A stretch of DNA of 64,000 nt, taken from assembly GCA_018819135.1 (NCBI GenBank), contig JAHJQK010000142.1, positions 32,029 through 96,028 on the forward strand, read 5' to 3'. Below are positions 8,110-17,205 of the stretch, piece by piece. The position numbers and the translations under genes were made by a program. The first letter of the stretch is position 1. Each line of letters starts with the position of its first letter. The stretch is from Pseudomonadota bacterium. GTDB lineage: Bacteria > Desulfobacterota > SM23-61. A model generated the notes under the pieces. That model was not told the DNA's origin. It did not search any database and saw only the letters and a program-made list of their open reading frames with translations.

Positions 8110-9260
8110 GGTTTCACTCCCATCCAGGCGATGTCCCCTTCCGGGGTATCTTGCCCTTTGGTGTATTCGATAATCTCCTTGAGAACGGCCGGGGTCACGT
8201 CCCTTCCCCCTAAGCCTGCGATGAAACCGAAGATCGACGTCCCTTCTCCGTGATGGTGGAGGGCTGACCGGATCTCCTGGGCGAAAATACCGGTGGATCC
8301 AAAAGAAATGTTCCGGTCCACCACCGCTACTTTTCTCACCTGCTGCAAGACCCGCCGGACATCTTCCACGGGGAAAGGCCGGAACATTTTCATTTTCAAA
8401 AGACCGACCTTCTCTCCTTTCTCCCTGTATTCATCTACCACTACCCGGGCCGTACCCGTAACCGTCCCGGTGGTCACCAGAAGAACGTCCGCATCCTCCA
8501 CCCGGTACTCCTCCATCATCCCGTAACTGCGGCCGAAGGCCTTCCCAAATTCTTGGTCTACTTCTTTGGCCACGCGCTTGGCCTCTTCCATGGCCTCCTG
8601 CATCTTCACCCGCTGCTCCATGTAGACATCCGGTAAAAAGGCCGCGTTGAAGGAGTGGGGATCTTCCACGTCCAGTTTGAACTTGGACACATAGGCTGGC
8701 AAGTATGGGTCGACTTCCTGGATGTCCGGAATCTCCACCTGCTCGTAGGTGTGCGAAAGGATGAACCCATCGAGGCAGACCATGCTGGGCAAGAGGACCT
8801 TCTCCGAGATGCGGTAGGCCATGATGATACTGTCCAAAACTTCCTGGTTGTCCTCACAATAAAACTGCAGCCAGCCCGTATCCCTCTGGGAGAGGCTGTC
8901 GGTCTGGTCACACCACATGGTCCAGGGAGCGGCCATGGCCCGGTTGACGTTGGCCATGACAATGGGGAGGCGTGCCCCCGCAGCCCAGTGCAGCACCTCA
9001 TGCATCAAGGCCAGACCCTGCGCGGAAGTGGCCGTGAAGGCCCTCGCTCCGGCGGAAGCCGCACCGATGCAGCAGGCCATGGCTGAATGCTCGGATTCCA
9101 CCTTTACAAAATCAGCCTTGAGCATACCTCTGGCGCAGAAATCAGAGAGCGCTTCCACAATGGTTGTTTGCGGCGAAATGGGGTAAGCCGGTATTACCTG
9201 AACGCGGGAAAGCATGGCTCCATACGCCACGGCCTCATTTCCAGAAATCACTCGCTCCAT
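8106..9260 (-). CDS. 2-oxoacid:ferredoxin oxidoreductase, alpha subunit
   Basis: A 384-residue alpha subunit with the expected N-terminal GNEAVAYGAMLSRVQVIPAY and YPISPQTTIVEAL segments, and a middle domain with TTGTVTGTARVVVDEYREKG. I use the ATG at 9260 because it has an AGGAGG site directly upstream. This start overlaps the 3' end of the flavoprotein gene by about 13 bp, and the stop overlaps beta by 4 bp. The whole gamma-flavoprotein-alpha-beta run is therefore one tightly packed transcription unit. The protein works in the cytoplasm as part of the heteromeric oxidoreductase. Confidence 0.92.
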   Translation of the reverse strand: MERVISGNEAVAYGAMLSRVQVIPAYPISPQTTIVEALSDFCARGMLKADFVKVESEHSAMACCIGAASAGARAFTATSAQGLALMHEVLHWAAGARLPIVMANVNRAMAAPWTMWCDQTDSLSQRDTGWLQFYCEDNQEVLDSIIMAYRISEKVLLPSMVCLDGFILSHTYEQVEIPDIQEVDPYLPAYVSKFKLDVEDPHSFNAAFLPDVYMEQRVKMQEAMEEAKRVAKEVDQEFGKAFGRSYGMMEEYRVEDADVLLVTTGTVTGTARVVVDEYREKGEKVGLLKMKMFRPFPVEDVRRVLQQVRKVAVVDRNISFGSTGIFAQEIRSALHHHGEGTSIFGFIAGLGGRDVTPAVLKEIIEYTKGQDTPEGDIAWMGVKP

Positions 9261-10930
9261 TTTTCTTCCTCCAGGATCAGGGCTGAACGCGGGCACTCCA
9301 CAGCGCATATTCCGCAGCCTTTGCAGTGGTCGGTATCAATGAGGTAGCCGTTTTCTTTTTCATTGAAGGCGATGGCCACATCCGGACAGACCACCAGGCA
9401 TACATGGCAGCGGATGCAATTCCCGCAGCTGAAGCAACGTTCGGCTTCCTTTTGGGCTTTCAGTCCCCCGAGGCCACCATGCACCTCTTTAAAACCTCTC
9501 GCCCTAACTGGCACCGGAAGGGAAGGAAGTTTTGCCCGCGGCGCTCGGGGGAAATAATCGAGGTTAATCCTTTCGAATCCGGCAACCTCACGGCCGTTCT
9601 GCGGTGGGTCTGGGCGATCCTTTTCCAGGAACCGCTCTATGGCCAGGGCCGCCCGCTTTCCGGAGGCAATGGCCTGGGATACATAACCTTGCCCTGTGGC
9701 CGCATCCCCCCCGGCAAAGATTCCGGGAACGGTCGTTCTTCCCCAAAAGTCGGCGGTGATTAGGCCATTTTCGCTTTTCATCCCCTGGGGCAGGAAAGAA
9801 AGGTCCGCCCTTTCTCCCACGGCCAGGATCAGGCTATCAGCTGGCAATGAAAAATTGGACCCTTTGATGGGAACCGGCTTTTTCCTTCCACTGGCATCGG
9901 CCTTTCCTGGTTTTGTCCGCAGGCACTCAATAGCTTGTACCTTTCCTTTCTTGTCGATAACTTTAACCGGGACAGCGTTGAAAATGAACTCTACCCCTTC
10001 CTGGCTGGCCTCCTCCACCTCTTCGGCAATGGCCGGCATAGCTTCTTTCGCCCTGCGGTAGACGACCGTAACCTTACCTCCCAACCGCCAGGCCGCTCGG
10101 GCTGAATCAATGGCCGTGTTGCCTCCCCCGATAACGGCCACCTTTTTCCCCAGGGATGGGCGCTTCTGGGAGTGAATCTCTTGGAGGAAACTCAAGCCGT
10201 GCCAAACCCCCTGATGATCACTCCCGGTTATCATCGGCCTCTGCTCGGCCTGGGCGCCCGTGGCGAAAAAAACGGCCCCGTAGGGCTTCAAATCTTCCAA
10301 TCCCAAGTCGCACCCGAATCTCATCCCAGTTTGGATTTCCACGCCTAAAGATTCTATCCGTTCGATTTCTTTATTAAGGACTCTCCTGGGCAAACGGTAT
10401 TCGGGAATACCATAGCGCAGCATTCCCCCTGGTTCATTCATTCCTTCAAAGACCCTTACTGGGTAACCTTTCCGGGATAGAAAATAGGCGCAGGAGAGGC
10501 CTGCCGGGCCAGAGCCAATGACGGCAATTTTTTCATCCCTTTTTTCCCTTTTCGGCTCTATCTTCCCTCCCTTTATCCCCCAGTCACCCAAAAAACGCTC
10601 TAAAGCATGGATGGCCAAGGCTTCATCATACTCCTTACGGTTACACTCCCGCTCGCAAGGATGATGGCAAACTCGCCCGCAGACCGCAGGGAAAGGGTTT
10701 GCTTCCAACATCTTCTGCCAGGCTTCTTTTAGGTTTCCATCTGCCAGGGAAGTCAGGTAGAAAGGGATGTCTTGCTCGATTGGGCAGGCTTGGGAACAGG
10801 GCGCCCGGAAAGAAATATACGAAGGACGCAAATACCTCCAGGTTCCGGTCTTATTCCAGAGCGTGGATTGTAATGATATAGAAAGGATCGGTACATCTTG
10901 GAAATTTTTAATAACGATCTTCTCTTCCAT
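9248..10930 (-). CDS. GltD-like NAD(P)/FAD oxidoreductase with C-terminal 2x4Fe-4S (oxidoreductase partner)
   Basis: A 560-residue fusion. The N-terminal cysteine domain (PCSQACPIEQD, CGRVCHHPCERECNR) is of the glutamate synthase small-subunit type. The FAD loop IGSGPAGLSCAY lies near residue 140 and the pyridine-nucleotide loop IGGGNTAIDSA near residue 275. The last 60 residues carry CFSCGNCIRCHVCLVVC and CKGCGICAVEC, a bacterial ferredoxin equivalent to the delta subunit of four-subunit 2-oxoacid oxidoreductases. It likely passes electrons from the oxidoreductase to NAD(P). The ATG at 10930 has a GGGGGGAGGA site, so I use it instead of the longer frame. A paralogue lies at 40561-42162. Confidence 0.88.
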   Translation of the reverse strand: MEEKIVIKNFQDVPILSISLQSTLWNKTGTWRYLRPSYISFRAPCSQACPIEQDIPFYLTSLADGNLKEAWQKMLEANPFPAVCGRVCHHPCERECNRKEYDEALAIHALERFLGDWGIKGGKIEPKREKRDEKIAVIGSGPAGLSCAYFLSRKGYPVRVFEGMNEPGGMLRYGIPEYRLPRRVLNKEIERIESLGVEIQTGMRFGCDLGLEDLKPYGAVFFATGAQAEQRPMITGSDHQGVWHGLSFLQEIHSQKRPSLGKKVAVIGGGNTAIDSARAAWRLGGKVTVVYRRAKEAMPAIAEEVEEASQEGVEFIFNAVPVKVIDKKGKVQAIECLRTKPGKADASGRKKPVPIKGSNFSLPADSLILAVGERADLSFLPQGMKSENGLITADFWGRTTVPGIFAGGDAATGQGYVSQAIASGKRAALAIERFLEKDRPDPPQNGREVAGFERINLDYFPRAPRAKLPSLPVPVRARGFKEVHGGLGGLKAQKEAERCFSCGNCIRCHVCLVVCPDVAIAFNEKENGYLIDTDHCKGCGICAVECPRSALILEEEKWSE

Positions 10931-10990
10931 TCCTCCCCCCTTAACAACGGTGAAGAGTGAAAAATTAAAAACCACCTAATTTCTCAACTC

Positions 10991-11560
10991 TCAATTCCCA
11001 ATTCTCAACTCTCGAATTTGTACTTTTTCAAAGGCCTCCCTTGCTGCCGCCTCATTTTCCTTTCCTTTCCCCGGAACCGCTTCCCTAACCGTTTCAGCCA
11101 GAGCCTCAATTCCTATGATCCCGGTGACTTTGGCCAAGGCGCCCAAAATGGCCGTGTTAACGATAGGTTCTGTCCGGGACCCAAGTTTATTTTTGATGGC
11201 AATGCTACTGGCATCCACCGTGGCCACCTTAAAATGGGCCGGGAAGGGGTAGGAAGAAGGGGGCTTGGGGCTGTTGAGGAGAAGCCATCCGCCTTCTTTG
11301 AGCCCGGCGGTAACATCTACGGTCTTGTAAAGAACAGGATCGAGGATGATGACGCCATCCGGGGTGTAGACTTCACTATGAATACGGATCTTTTCCTCAT
11401 CGACGCGGGCGAAGGCGGCGACCGGAGCACCCCTTCTTTCTGCCCCGAAGAGGGGAAAGGCTTGAACCTTTTTTCCTTCTTTGGCCGCCGCTGTGACTAA
11501 CAATTTCGACGCAATCACGGCTCCCTGCCCTCCCCGCCCATGGATGCGAATCTCGATCAT
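10991..11560 (-). CDS. 2-oxoacid:ferredoxin oxidoreductase, gamma subunit
   Basis: A 189-residue gamma subunit, recognised by IRIHGRGGQGAVIASKLL at the start and AFPLFGAERRGAPV near residue 45. The start at 11560 is chosen for its CAGGAG site 8 nt upstream. It is first in the order gamma, flavoprotein/ferredoxin, alpha, beta. It would bind CoA or structurally support the complex, as in the known family. The 60-bp spacer before the next gene is AT-rich. Confidence 0.9.
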   Translation of the reverse strand: MIEIRIHGRGGQGAVIASKLLVTAAAKEGKKVQAFPLFGAERRGAPVAAFARVDEEKIRIHSEVYTPDGVIILDPVLYKTVDVTAGLKEGGWLLLNSPKPPSSYPFPAHFKVATVDASSIAIKNKLGSRTEPIVNTAILGALAKVTGIIGIEALAETVREAVPGKGKENEAAAREAFEKVQIRELRIGN

Positions 11561-11581
11561 AGTTTCAACTCCTGTCAATTG

Positions 11582-11709
11582 GGACGCAGATTGGCGCAGA
11601 TAAACGCAGAAACAACAAATTACATTTTAAGGCCTTTTTTGTTCAACCTTCTATTTTCTGTCTTTTAAATATTTAATTTTATCTTTTTAAATCCTGTTAA
11701 TCTGCGTCC
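11582..11709. repeat. Degenerate relative of repeat A
   Basis: The spacer between the gamma gene and the SDR gene is bounded by GGACGCAGATT and AATCTGCGTCC in inverted orientation about 128 bp apart, and carries CGCAGATAAACGCAG inside. The ends resemble repeat A, but the middle differs. No gene is visible here. Confidence 0.45.
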
Positions 11710-11774
11710 AAATATTTCTTTTGCCTTGCGCCTTTCCCTTATAGCCTCTTGCCTATTGCCTATCACCTATTTTT

Positions 11775-12569
11775 TCATTGCATTACCGCCCCACCATCCA
11801 CGTTGATCGCCTGGCCAGTAATATTTCTGGCTTCATCGGAAACCAGGAAAGCCACTAAGTTGGCGATGTCTTCCGGCGTCTGTGGCCGGCGCAAAGGGGT
11901 CACTGCTTTTACTCTTCTCTCAAAAACTTCTCGGGGACTTAATTCGGCCATGGAGGGAAAATTCTCTTTGAACCACAGGGCCAGGTTTTCCCACATGGGG
12001 GTCCAGACGTATCCCGGGCAGACGGCGTTCACGGTGATGAGGTGGCGTCCCAGTTCTTTGGCCAAAACCTGCGTCAGACCGATTACTCCAAATTTGGAAG
12101 CGCAATAGGCGCCGATGAATTCCTCCCCGGATTTTCCCGCAATGGAAGAAATATTCACGATCCGCCCCCGTTTACGGGGCATCATCTCTTTAGCCACAGC
12201 TCGCGAGCATAAAAAAGTACCTTTGAGATTAACCTGCAGGGGTTTTTCCCAATCCTCCTCCGAATGGTCGATGATCAACCCCGTACTCCCGGTGCCGGCA
12301 TTGTTAACCAGGATGTCGATCTGACCAAAATTTTCCATCGTTCCCTTAACCATTCGCTCTACATCTTTGGCGATGGATACATCTATCTCCGAGGAAAGGC
12401 CGCGTCTTCCGAGATCCTTGATCTCACGAATCAACTTCTCTGCGGCCATCCCATCCACGTCGGCGGCCACGATGGCCGCTCCTTCCAAGGAAAGGCGTAT
12501 GGTAATAGCCCGGCCTATTCCGCTTCCCGCCCCGGTGACGATGGCTACCTGCCCGTTCAGATTGTACAT
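11775..12569 (-). CDS. SDR-family NAD(P)-dependent dehydrogenase
   Basis: A full-length classical short-chain dehydrogenase (264 residues). It shows the Rossmann motif TGAGSGIG near residue 13, the structural NNAG near residue 88, the catalytic Ser in NISSIAG, and Tyr/Lys in AYCASKFG. The C-terminus ITGQAINVDGG is typical of FabG-like 3-oxoacyl or polyol dehydrogenases. The ATG at 12569 lies 6 nt after AAGGAG, so I prefer it to an upstream TTG. It is the first gene of the minus-strand block and could oxidise a hydroxyl group of the imported substrate, which is inference. Confidence 0.9.
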   Translation of the reverse strand: MYNLNGQVAIVTGAGSGIGRAITIRLSLEGAAIVAADVDGMAAEKLIREIKDLGRRGLSSEIDVSIAKDVERMVKGTMENFGQIDILVNNAGTGSTGLIIDHSEEDWEKPLQVNLKGTFLCSRAVAKEMMPRKRGRIVNISSIAGKSGEEFIGAYCASKFGVIGLTQVLAKELGRHLITVNAVCPGYVWTPMWENLALWFKENFPSMAELSPREVFERRVKAVTPLRRPQTPEDIANLVAFLVSDEARNITGQAINVDGGAVMQ

Positions 12570-12797
12570 CGCCAACTCCTTTTGAGTTTTACCTATGGCC
12601 TATCCCCTCTTGCCTTTAGCCTATCACATTTTTCATTTTCCATTTGGCATTTGGCAATCGTTTTCCATGCCCTGAAAAACTTATGCCACAGCGCCCCCAC
12701 ATTTGTCAACCAATGACTTTTTTTGCCTACAGATTCTCTTGATTTCTTATAAGTCTTCTGCTAATGATTCAACAAATAATCCAATCCGGGGAGCCCC

Positions 12798-13013
12798 TTG
12801 TTGCTCCTGAAAAACCCATTTTTCTTTGGACTTTCAATCGTCGCTTTAATTGCGCTTCAGGTAGGGATAAGCTTTTTTAGCGTTCGTTCTTTTCTGGAAG
12901 GGGACCTAATCCTGGGGTTTGCTTGTTTCTTTCTCATTTCTCTCCTGGCTCTTATCATCGGCCTTTATTATGTCTGGTTTCGCAAGCAAAGAAAGGTTCC
13001 ATCCTTAAATTGA
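12798..13013 (+). CDS. Small membrane protein (two TM segments)
   Basis: A 71-residue protein with two strongly hydrophobic stretches (about residues 8-27 and 37-61) and a basic C-terminus (YVWFRKQRK), so probably a two-pass inner-membrane protein. The start is a TTG at 12798 or 12801, preceded by GGGGAG; no ATG fits. Its stop overlaps the TTG start of the patatin-like gene, suggesting coupled expression. I do not recognise the family. Confidence 0.45.
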   Translation: MLLLKNPFFFGLSIVALIALQVGISFFSVRSFLEGDLILGFACFFLISLLALIIGLYYVWFRKQRKVPSLN

Positions 13014-13879
13014 AAAAGCGGCTCATTTATCTTTATGTAAGTTTTTTCCTGGGAACTTTAGTGGCAGGAGGCTGTGCCCACTATCCGGCCAATTCCTTTC
13101 TTAAAGAGTGTTCTCCCCATAAGGGTTACCGGCTGAAGAACCTGGGCCAGGATAATAAATCTGACAGTTTGTTATTATTTCTTACCTTCTCCGGTGGGGG
13201 AACGCGAGCCGCTTCGCTGGCTTATGGGGTGTTGGAAGAACTGGCCAGAACGGAAATCTTTCTGGAGGGTCGGAAGCGCTCGTTGTTAGATGAAGTGGAT
13301 GCGATATCGAGCGTATCAGGGGGCAGTTTTACCGCTGCCTACTACGGGCTTTTCGGCCGCCGTATTTTTGAAGACTTTACAAGTCGTTTTTTGAAAAGAA
13401 ATGTTCAAAGGGAACTGTTTGAGGAAACAATTCCTCTGGATAACTGGTTTCGACTTCTCTCGGCCAATTTTGGCCGTAGCGACTTGGCCGCCGAGTACTA
13501 TGATCAACACTTATTTGAGGGCGGCACCTTCGGCGATATCGAGACCCGGGGAGGTCCCCTAATCTTTATTAATGCCACCGACATAACTCTGGGGACTTAT
13601 TTCACGTTCACCCAGGAGATGTTTGATGCGATCTGCTCGGATGTATCTCGTATCCCTGTTGCCAGAGCAGTTGCGGCCTCATCTGCCGTACCGGTTATTT
13701 TAAGTCCTATCACTTTGTATAATTATGCGGGGAGTTGCAACTATCAGGCACCGGCATGGGTGCAAAAAACCTTACAAGAGCCTGCCGTTTCTCGGCGGCG
13801 GTTTTTCTTGACTCCAATGTTATCCTGTCCGGCCTTTTCTCTGACCAAGGTGCGCCACGCATCATTCTCGATATATTAA
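13010..13879 (+). pseudogene. Patatin-like phospholipase lipoprotein, 3' truncated
   Basis: The N-terminus has a lipoprotein-like signal (KKRLIYLYVSFFLGTLVAGGC). The patatin core follows: LTFSGGGTRAASLAYG is the oxyanion loop and ISSVSGGSFTA holds the nucleophilic Ser (G-x-S-x-G variant SVSGG). Similarity to the family seems to run to about NYQAPAWVQ...SRRRF, near 13798. After that the frame runs into DNA that encodes a PIN domain in another frame and stops at 13879. The second catalytic residue (the Asp of the DG[GA] motif) should lie further on and is missing, so an active lipase is unlikely. The family is usually 100-200 residues longer. Confidence 0.75.
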
Positions 13880-14256
13880 CCCTTAAACTTCCATTTTTGC
13901 TTGGTTCAACAGGGGAATACAATCTTTTGGAGATTGAACGAAATTTGAAGAAGAAGATGCCTGGTGTATTTTCTGTGTATAAAAGATATCTTTCCCGGCT
14001 GAACCTTAAAATAATTCCTATACCTGGACCGGAAGAGATAAAAAAAAATTCTGGGCAAATTGCGGACAAAGATATTCCGGTCCTGGTTTCAACCATCCAA
14101 AGTAAAGCTGATTTTCTTGTGACCGGAGATAAAAAGCATTTCGAAAAACTTAAAGTCCCGGGCAACTATCCTTTAAAAATAATTACCCCTTCAGAATTTC
14201 TTGAACGTGTTCTTCCCCAGATTATAAAAGAGATTCAAACCGTGAAAGCCTCTTAA
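13756..14256 (+). CDS. PIN-domain protein (toxin-like), 5' end joined to patatin remnant
   Basis: From about 13801 the frame encodes a PIN RNase domain. VFLDSNVILSGLF gives the first Asp, EYNLLEIERNL the Glu, and IADKDIPVL plus FLVTGDKKHF two further Asps, so the four acidic positions are all present. The residues before VFLDSN come from the patatin gene read in another frame, so the natural start has been lost. The ATG at 13756 is only the best available one. No antitoxin gene is adjacent. If translated it could still be a nuclease, but it may be an orphan remnant. Confidence 0.6.
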   Translation: MGAKNLTRACRFSAAVFLDSNVILSGLFSDQGAPRIILDILTLKLPFLLGSTGEYNLLEIERNLKKKMPGVFSVYKRYLSRLNLKIIPIPGPEEIKKNSGQIADKDIPVLVSTIQSKADFLVTGDKKHFEKLKVPGNYPLKIITPSEFLERVLPQIIKEIQTVKAS

Positions 14257-14307
14257 GAACGTTTATTCGTTTTTCAATCAGCTATAGGCAAAGATTATTG
14301 AGTTCTT

Positions 14308-17205
14308 TCTCCACTACCTCATCAACTCGAAGCGATCTATGACTACCTTCTAAAACTCGCCCGGGTTCGTTTCCTTTTGGCTGATGATGCGGGCGCTGGT
14401 AAGACAATCATGGCCGGCCTTCTCATCCGGGAGCTTAAGTTGAGAGGGCTGACTGAACGCATTCTGATCGTCTGCCCGGCGAACCTCGCTTTTCAATGGC
14501 AACGGGAACTTAAAGAAAAGTTTGATGAGAAATTTATGATTCTTAAAGGGTATGACATTCGAGACCAGTTTGGAATGAATCAATGGCTGGAACAACGACA
14601 AGTCCTGACCTCCCTCGACTTGGCCAAGAGAGAAGACATCCTTCCAGGCCTCGGGCAAGTCCATTGGGATTTGGTAATTGTGGATGAGGCCCACAGAATG
14701 TCGGCTTCGGACGAAACCCACAAAACTGCACGTTACAAGCTGGGAGAACTTTTGCGCGATAGCTCCGACCACCTTCTCTTGCTCACAGCAACCCCCCACA
14801 AGGGCGATCCGATAAATTTCAGCCTGTTCCTGCAGCTGCTCGACTATGATGCTTATGCGGACGTCAAATCCATCCGTGAAGCCATGGGCCGCCGCAAGGC
14901 TCCATTTTACCTGCGGCGCACCAAGGAGGCGATGGTCTATTTCCCTGAACGGCAGGAAGACGGAAGATGGATAGCCCGTAAGATTTTCACCAAGCGCATA
15001 CCTCATACGGTAGATTTTCAAATCGATGGAGCCGAATTCGACCTCTATCGCGATGTGACTCGATTTGTAAAATACCAGAGCACGAAAGCCGCTGCCCAGG
15101 GGGATGATCCTCGAGCAAGGGCAATCGGCTTCCTGATGTCCCTCTACCAACGCCGACTGGCCTCCAGTACCCATGCTATGCGCCGCTCACTGGAAAATCG
15201 TGCCAAGCGCCTGGGGGTAGGTCTAAAACGAGCCCAGGAACTTGTCCGTTTAGTTCCTCCGGACATTCCCGACCCGGAAGAGCTGGAGGAAATGGAAGAG
15301 CAGGAGCGCGAAAAACTGGAAGAGATCCTGGAGGCTATCACCCTTGCGGGCAGCGCGGAACAAGTACGGGAAGAGATCGAGGAGCTAAAAAGGCTGGCGG
15401 CGCAAGCCCAAGGGGTTGAATCCTGCGGCGCTGAGGCCAAATTATCCCGCTTAAAAAACCTGCTTCAGCAGGAAGGGTTCTTTGATCAGTCCGACAAGAG
15501 ACTGCTTATCTTTACGGAATTCAAAGACACCCTTGATTATCTCATGGGCTGCCTGAGGAATTGGGGTTTCCGGGTTGGATGTATCCACGGCGGCATGAAA
15601 GCTGGATTCCGGGATGAGCCGGGTACTCGCCTTTACACGGAGCAACAATTCAAAGATGGGGCGATCCAGATTCTTGCGGCCACAGAAGCAGCGGGGGAAG
15701 GAATTAACCTCCAGTGTTGTAATGTTCTCTTTAATTATGATATCCCCTGGAACCCTAACCGCTTGGAACAGCGGATGGGCCGCATTCACCGGTATGGCCA
15801 GCACAAAGACTGCTTGATCTTCAATTTCGTCGCCACCAATACAATTGAAGGCCGGGTGCTCCAGCGCCTTTTGGAAAAGCTGCAAGAAATACGCGACAGC
15901 CTCGAAGATGATTCCGTTTTCAATGTGGTCGGAGAGATTCTTCCGGCAGCCCATATTGAGAGGGTATTGCGCGACTATTACGCCGGCCGCCTGGGGGATG
16001 CGGACCTGGAAGATCGCCTCCTAAAAGATGTTGATGAAGGACGGTTCAGAGCCATTTGCCAGAATGCCCTTGAAGGACTTGCTACCAAGACCCTGAACCT
16101 GGAAATGCTCATCGAACGCCGGGCCAAGGCTCAAGAGCGCCGATTAGTCCCTGAAACCATCGCCCGTTTCCTCCACGATTCTGCAGGTTATGTATCATTT
16201 ACCCTGAAACCCATCTCGAACCTACCCCATACCTTTGACCCGGCCCGGACTCCAGGGGTTTTAAGGAACTATGAAACTCAGACGGACTGGAAATTACCCT
16301 CCCTCTCCACAAAATATCCGCGCATCTCCACGGACCGGGAGATTGCCGAGAAGAATAACCTCGAATGGGTCACTCCGGGACATCCCCTTTTTGAGGCCCT
16401 CAGGAAGCACGACCTGAATCTGGCGCAGGAGCATCTCGGGAAAGGGGCCTGTTTCTATTCCCTTCAGCATGAATCTCCCGCCCGGCTGGATTTTTACCGA
16501 GCCCGGGTGGTGGACGGGCTTGGTCAAGTGATTCACGAACGCCTCTTTGCAGTGGAAATTGTAGATAATGATAAATGCCAAATCCAGGATCCGGGCATAC
16601 TTGGGAATTTTATGCCAACGGAGCCTCCGGAAAATCTCCCTCCCGTTGCGCTTGCCTCCGAGGCCACCGCATGGCTTAACGAGCATGCGCTCACGTCTTT
16701 TGTGGAAGAGGTTCGTGCTGAGCGGATTAATGAAATTGAAAACATTGCCGAACACATAGAGTTTTCCCTGACGGAGCTTTTACAAAAAGCAGACGAAGAG
16801 ATTGGGCGGGCTGCCTCGGAAGTTGAACAGAAAGTTACCGGAGCGGAAGGGCGCCAGGTATACGATGTCCACGAAAAGAACCTGGGATATGACATCACCA
16901 GCCTCCATTTGAATTCTGGCGAATTACGGCTCATCGAGGTCAAAGGGATTGCCGGCGATTCTGGGACGGTCCTGCTCACCCCGAATGAGCGGCGGGTTGC
17001 AGAGGACAGGCGAGATTGCTACTGGCTCTATATCGTCACCAACTGCAAAGGGAGCCCGAAGCTCCAGGATCCGGTTAAAGACCCCGCCCGCCTCAAATGG
17101 CATGAAGTGAAGAAAGTGGACCATTATTACTTGACGATAGATGCCGTAACCCAGCCAATGCAGATACGTGAAGAATTGAGAGACTTCAAGGGCCGGGAGG
17201 AATGA
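14308..17205 (+). CDS. SNF2-type helicase with C-terminal DUF3883, 5' truncated
   Basis: A large superfamily 2 helicase. Coding similarity starts at about 14308 (PLPHQLEAIYDYLLKLARVR), right after an in-frame TGA at 14299. The first usable start is a TTG at 14377, so the N-terminal region normal for the family is missing. Visible motifs are ADDAGAGKT (Walker A), VDEAHRM (motif II), LTATPHKGD (III), IFTEFKDTLDYL, and EAAGEGINLQ with RMGRIHRYGQ (V/VI). The last 100 residues (LGYDITS...VKGIAG...NERRVAEDRRD) are a DUF3883 domain. Such proteins occur in DISARM-like and DUF1156/DUF499 defence clusters. The stop overlaps the next ATG by 4 bp. Confidence 0.82.
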   Translation, partial: SPLPHQLEAIYDYLLKLARVRFLLADDAGAGKTIMAGLLIRELKLRGLTERILIVCPANLAFQWQRELKEKFDEKFMILKGYDIRDQFGMNQWLEQRQVLTSLDLAKREDILPGLGQVHWDLVIVDEAHRMSASDETHKTARYKLGELLRDSSDHLLLLTATPHKGDPINFSLFLQLLDYDAYADVKSIREAMGRRKAPFYLRRTKEAMVYFPERQEDGRWIARKIFTKRIPHTVDFQIDGAEFDLYRDVTRFVKYQSTKAAAQGDDPRARAIGFLMSLYQRRLASSTHAMRRSLENRAKRLGVGLKRAQELVRLVPPDIPDPEELEEMEEQEREKLEEILEAITLAGSAEQVREEIEELKRLAAQAQGVESCGAEAKLSRLKNLLQQEGFFDQSDKRLLIFTEFKDTLDYLMGCLRNWGFRVGCIHGGMKAGFRDEPGTRLYTEQQFKDGAIQILAATEAAGEGINLQCCNVLFNYDIPWNPNRLEQRMGRIHRYGQHKDCLIFNFVATNTIEGRVLQRLLEKLQEIRDSLEDDSVFNVVGEILPAAHIERVLRDYYAGRLGDADLEDRLLKDVDEGRFRAICQNALEGLATKTLNLEMLIERRAKAQERRLVPETIARFLHDSAGYVSFTLKPISNLPHTFDPARTPGVLRNYETQTDWKLPSLSTKYPRISTDREIAEKNNLEWVTPGHPLFEALRKHDLNLAQEHLGKGACFYSLQHESPARLDFYRARVVDGLGQVIHERLFAVEIVDNDKCQIQDPGILGNFMPTEPPENLPPVALASEATAWLNEHALTSFVEEVRAERINEIENIAEHIEFSLTELLQKADEEIGRAASEVEQKVTGAEGRQVYDVHEKNLGYDITSLHLNSGELRLIEVKGIAGDSGTVLLTPNERRVAEDRRDCYWLYIVTNCKGSPKLQDPVKDPARLKWHEVKKVDHYYLTIDAVTQPMQIREELRDFKGREE

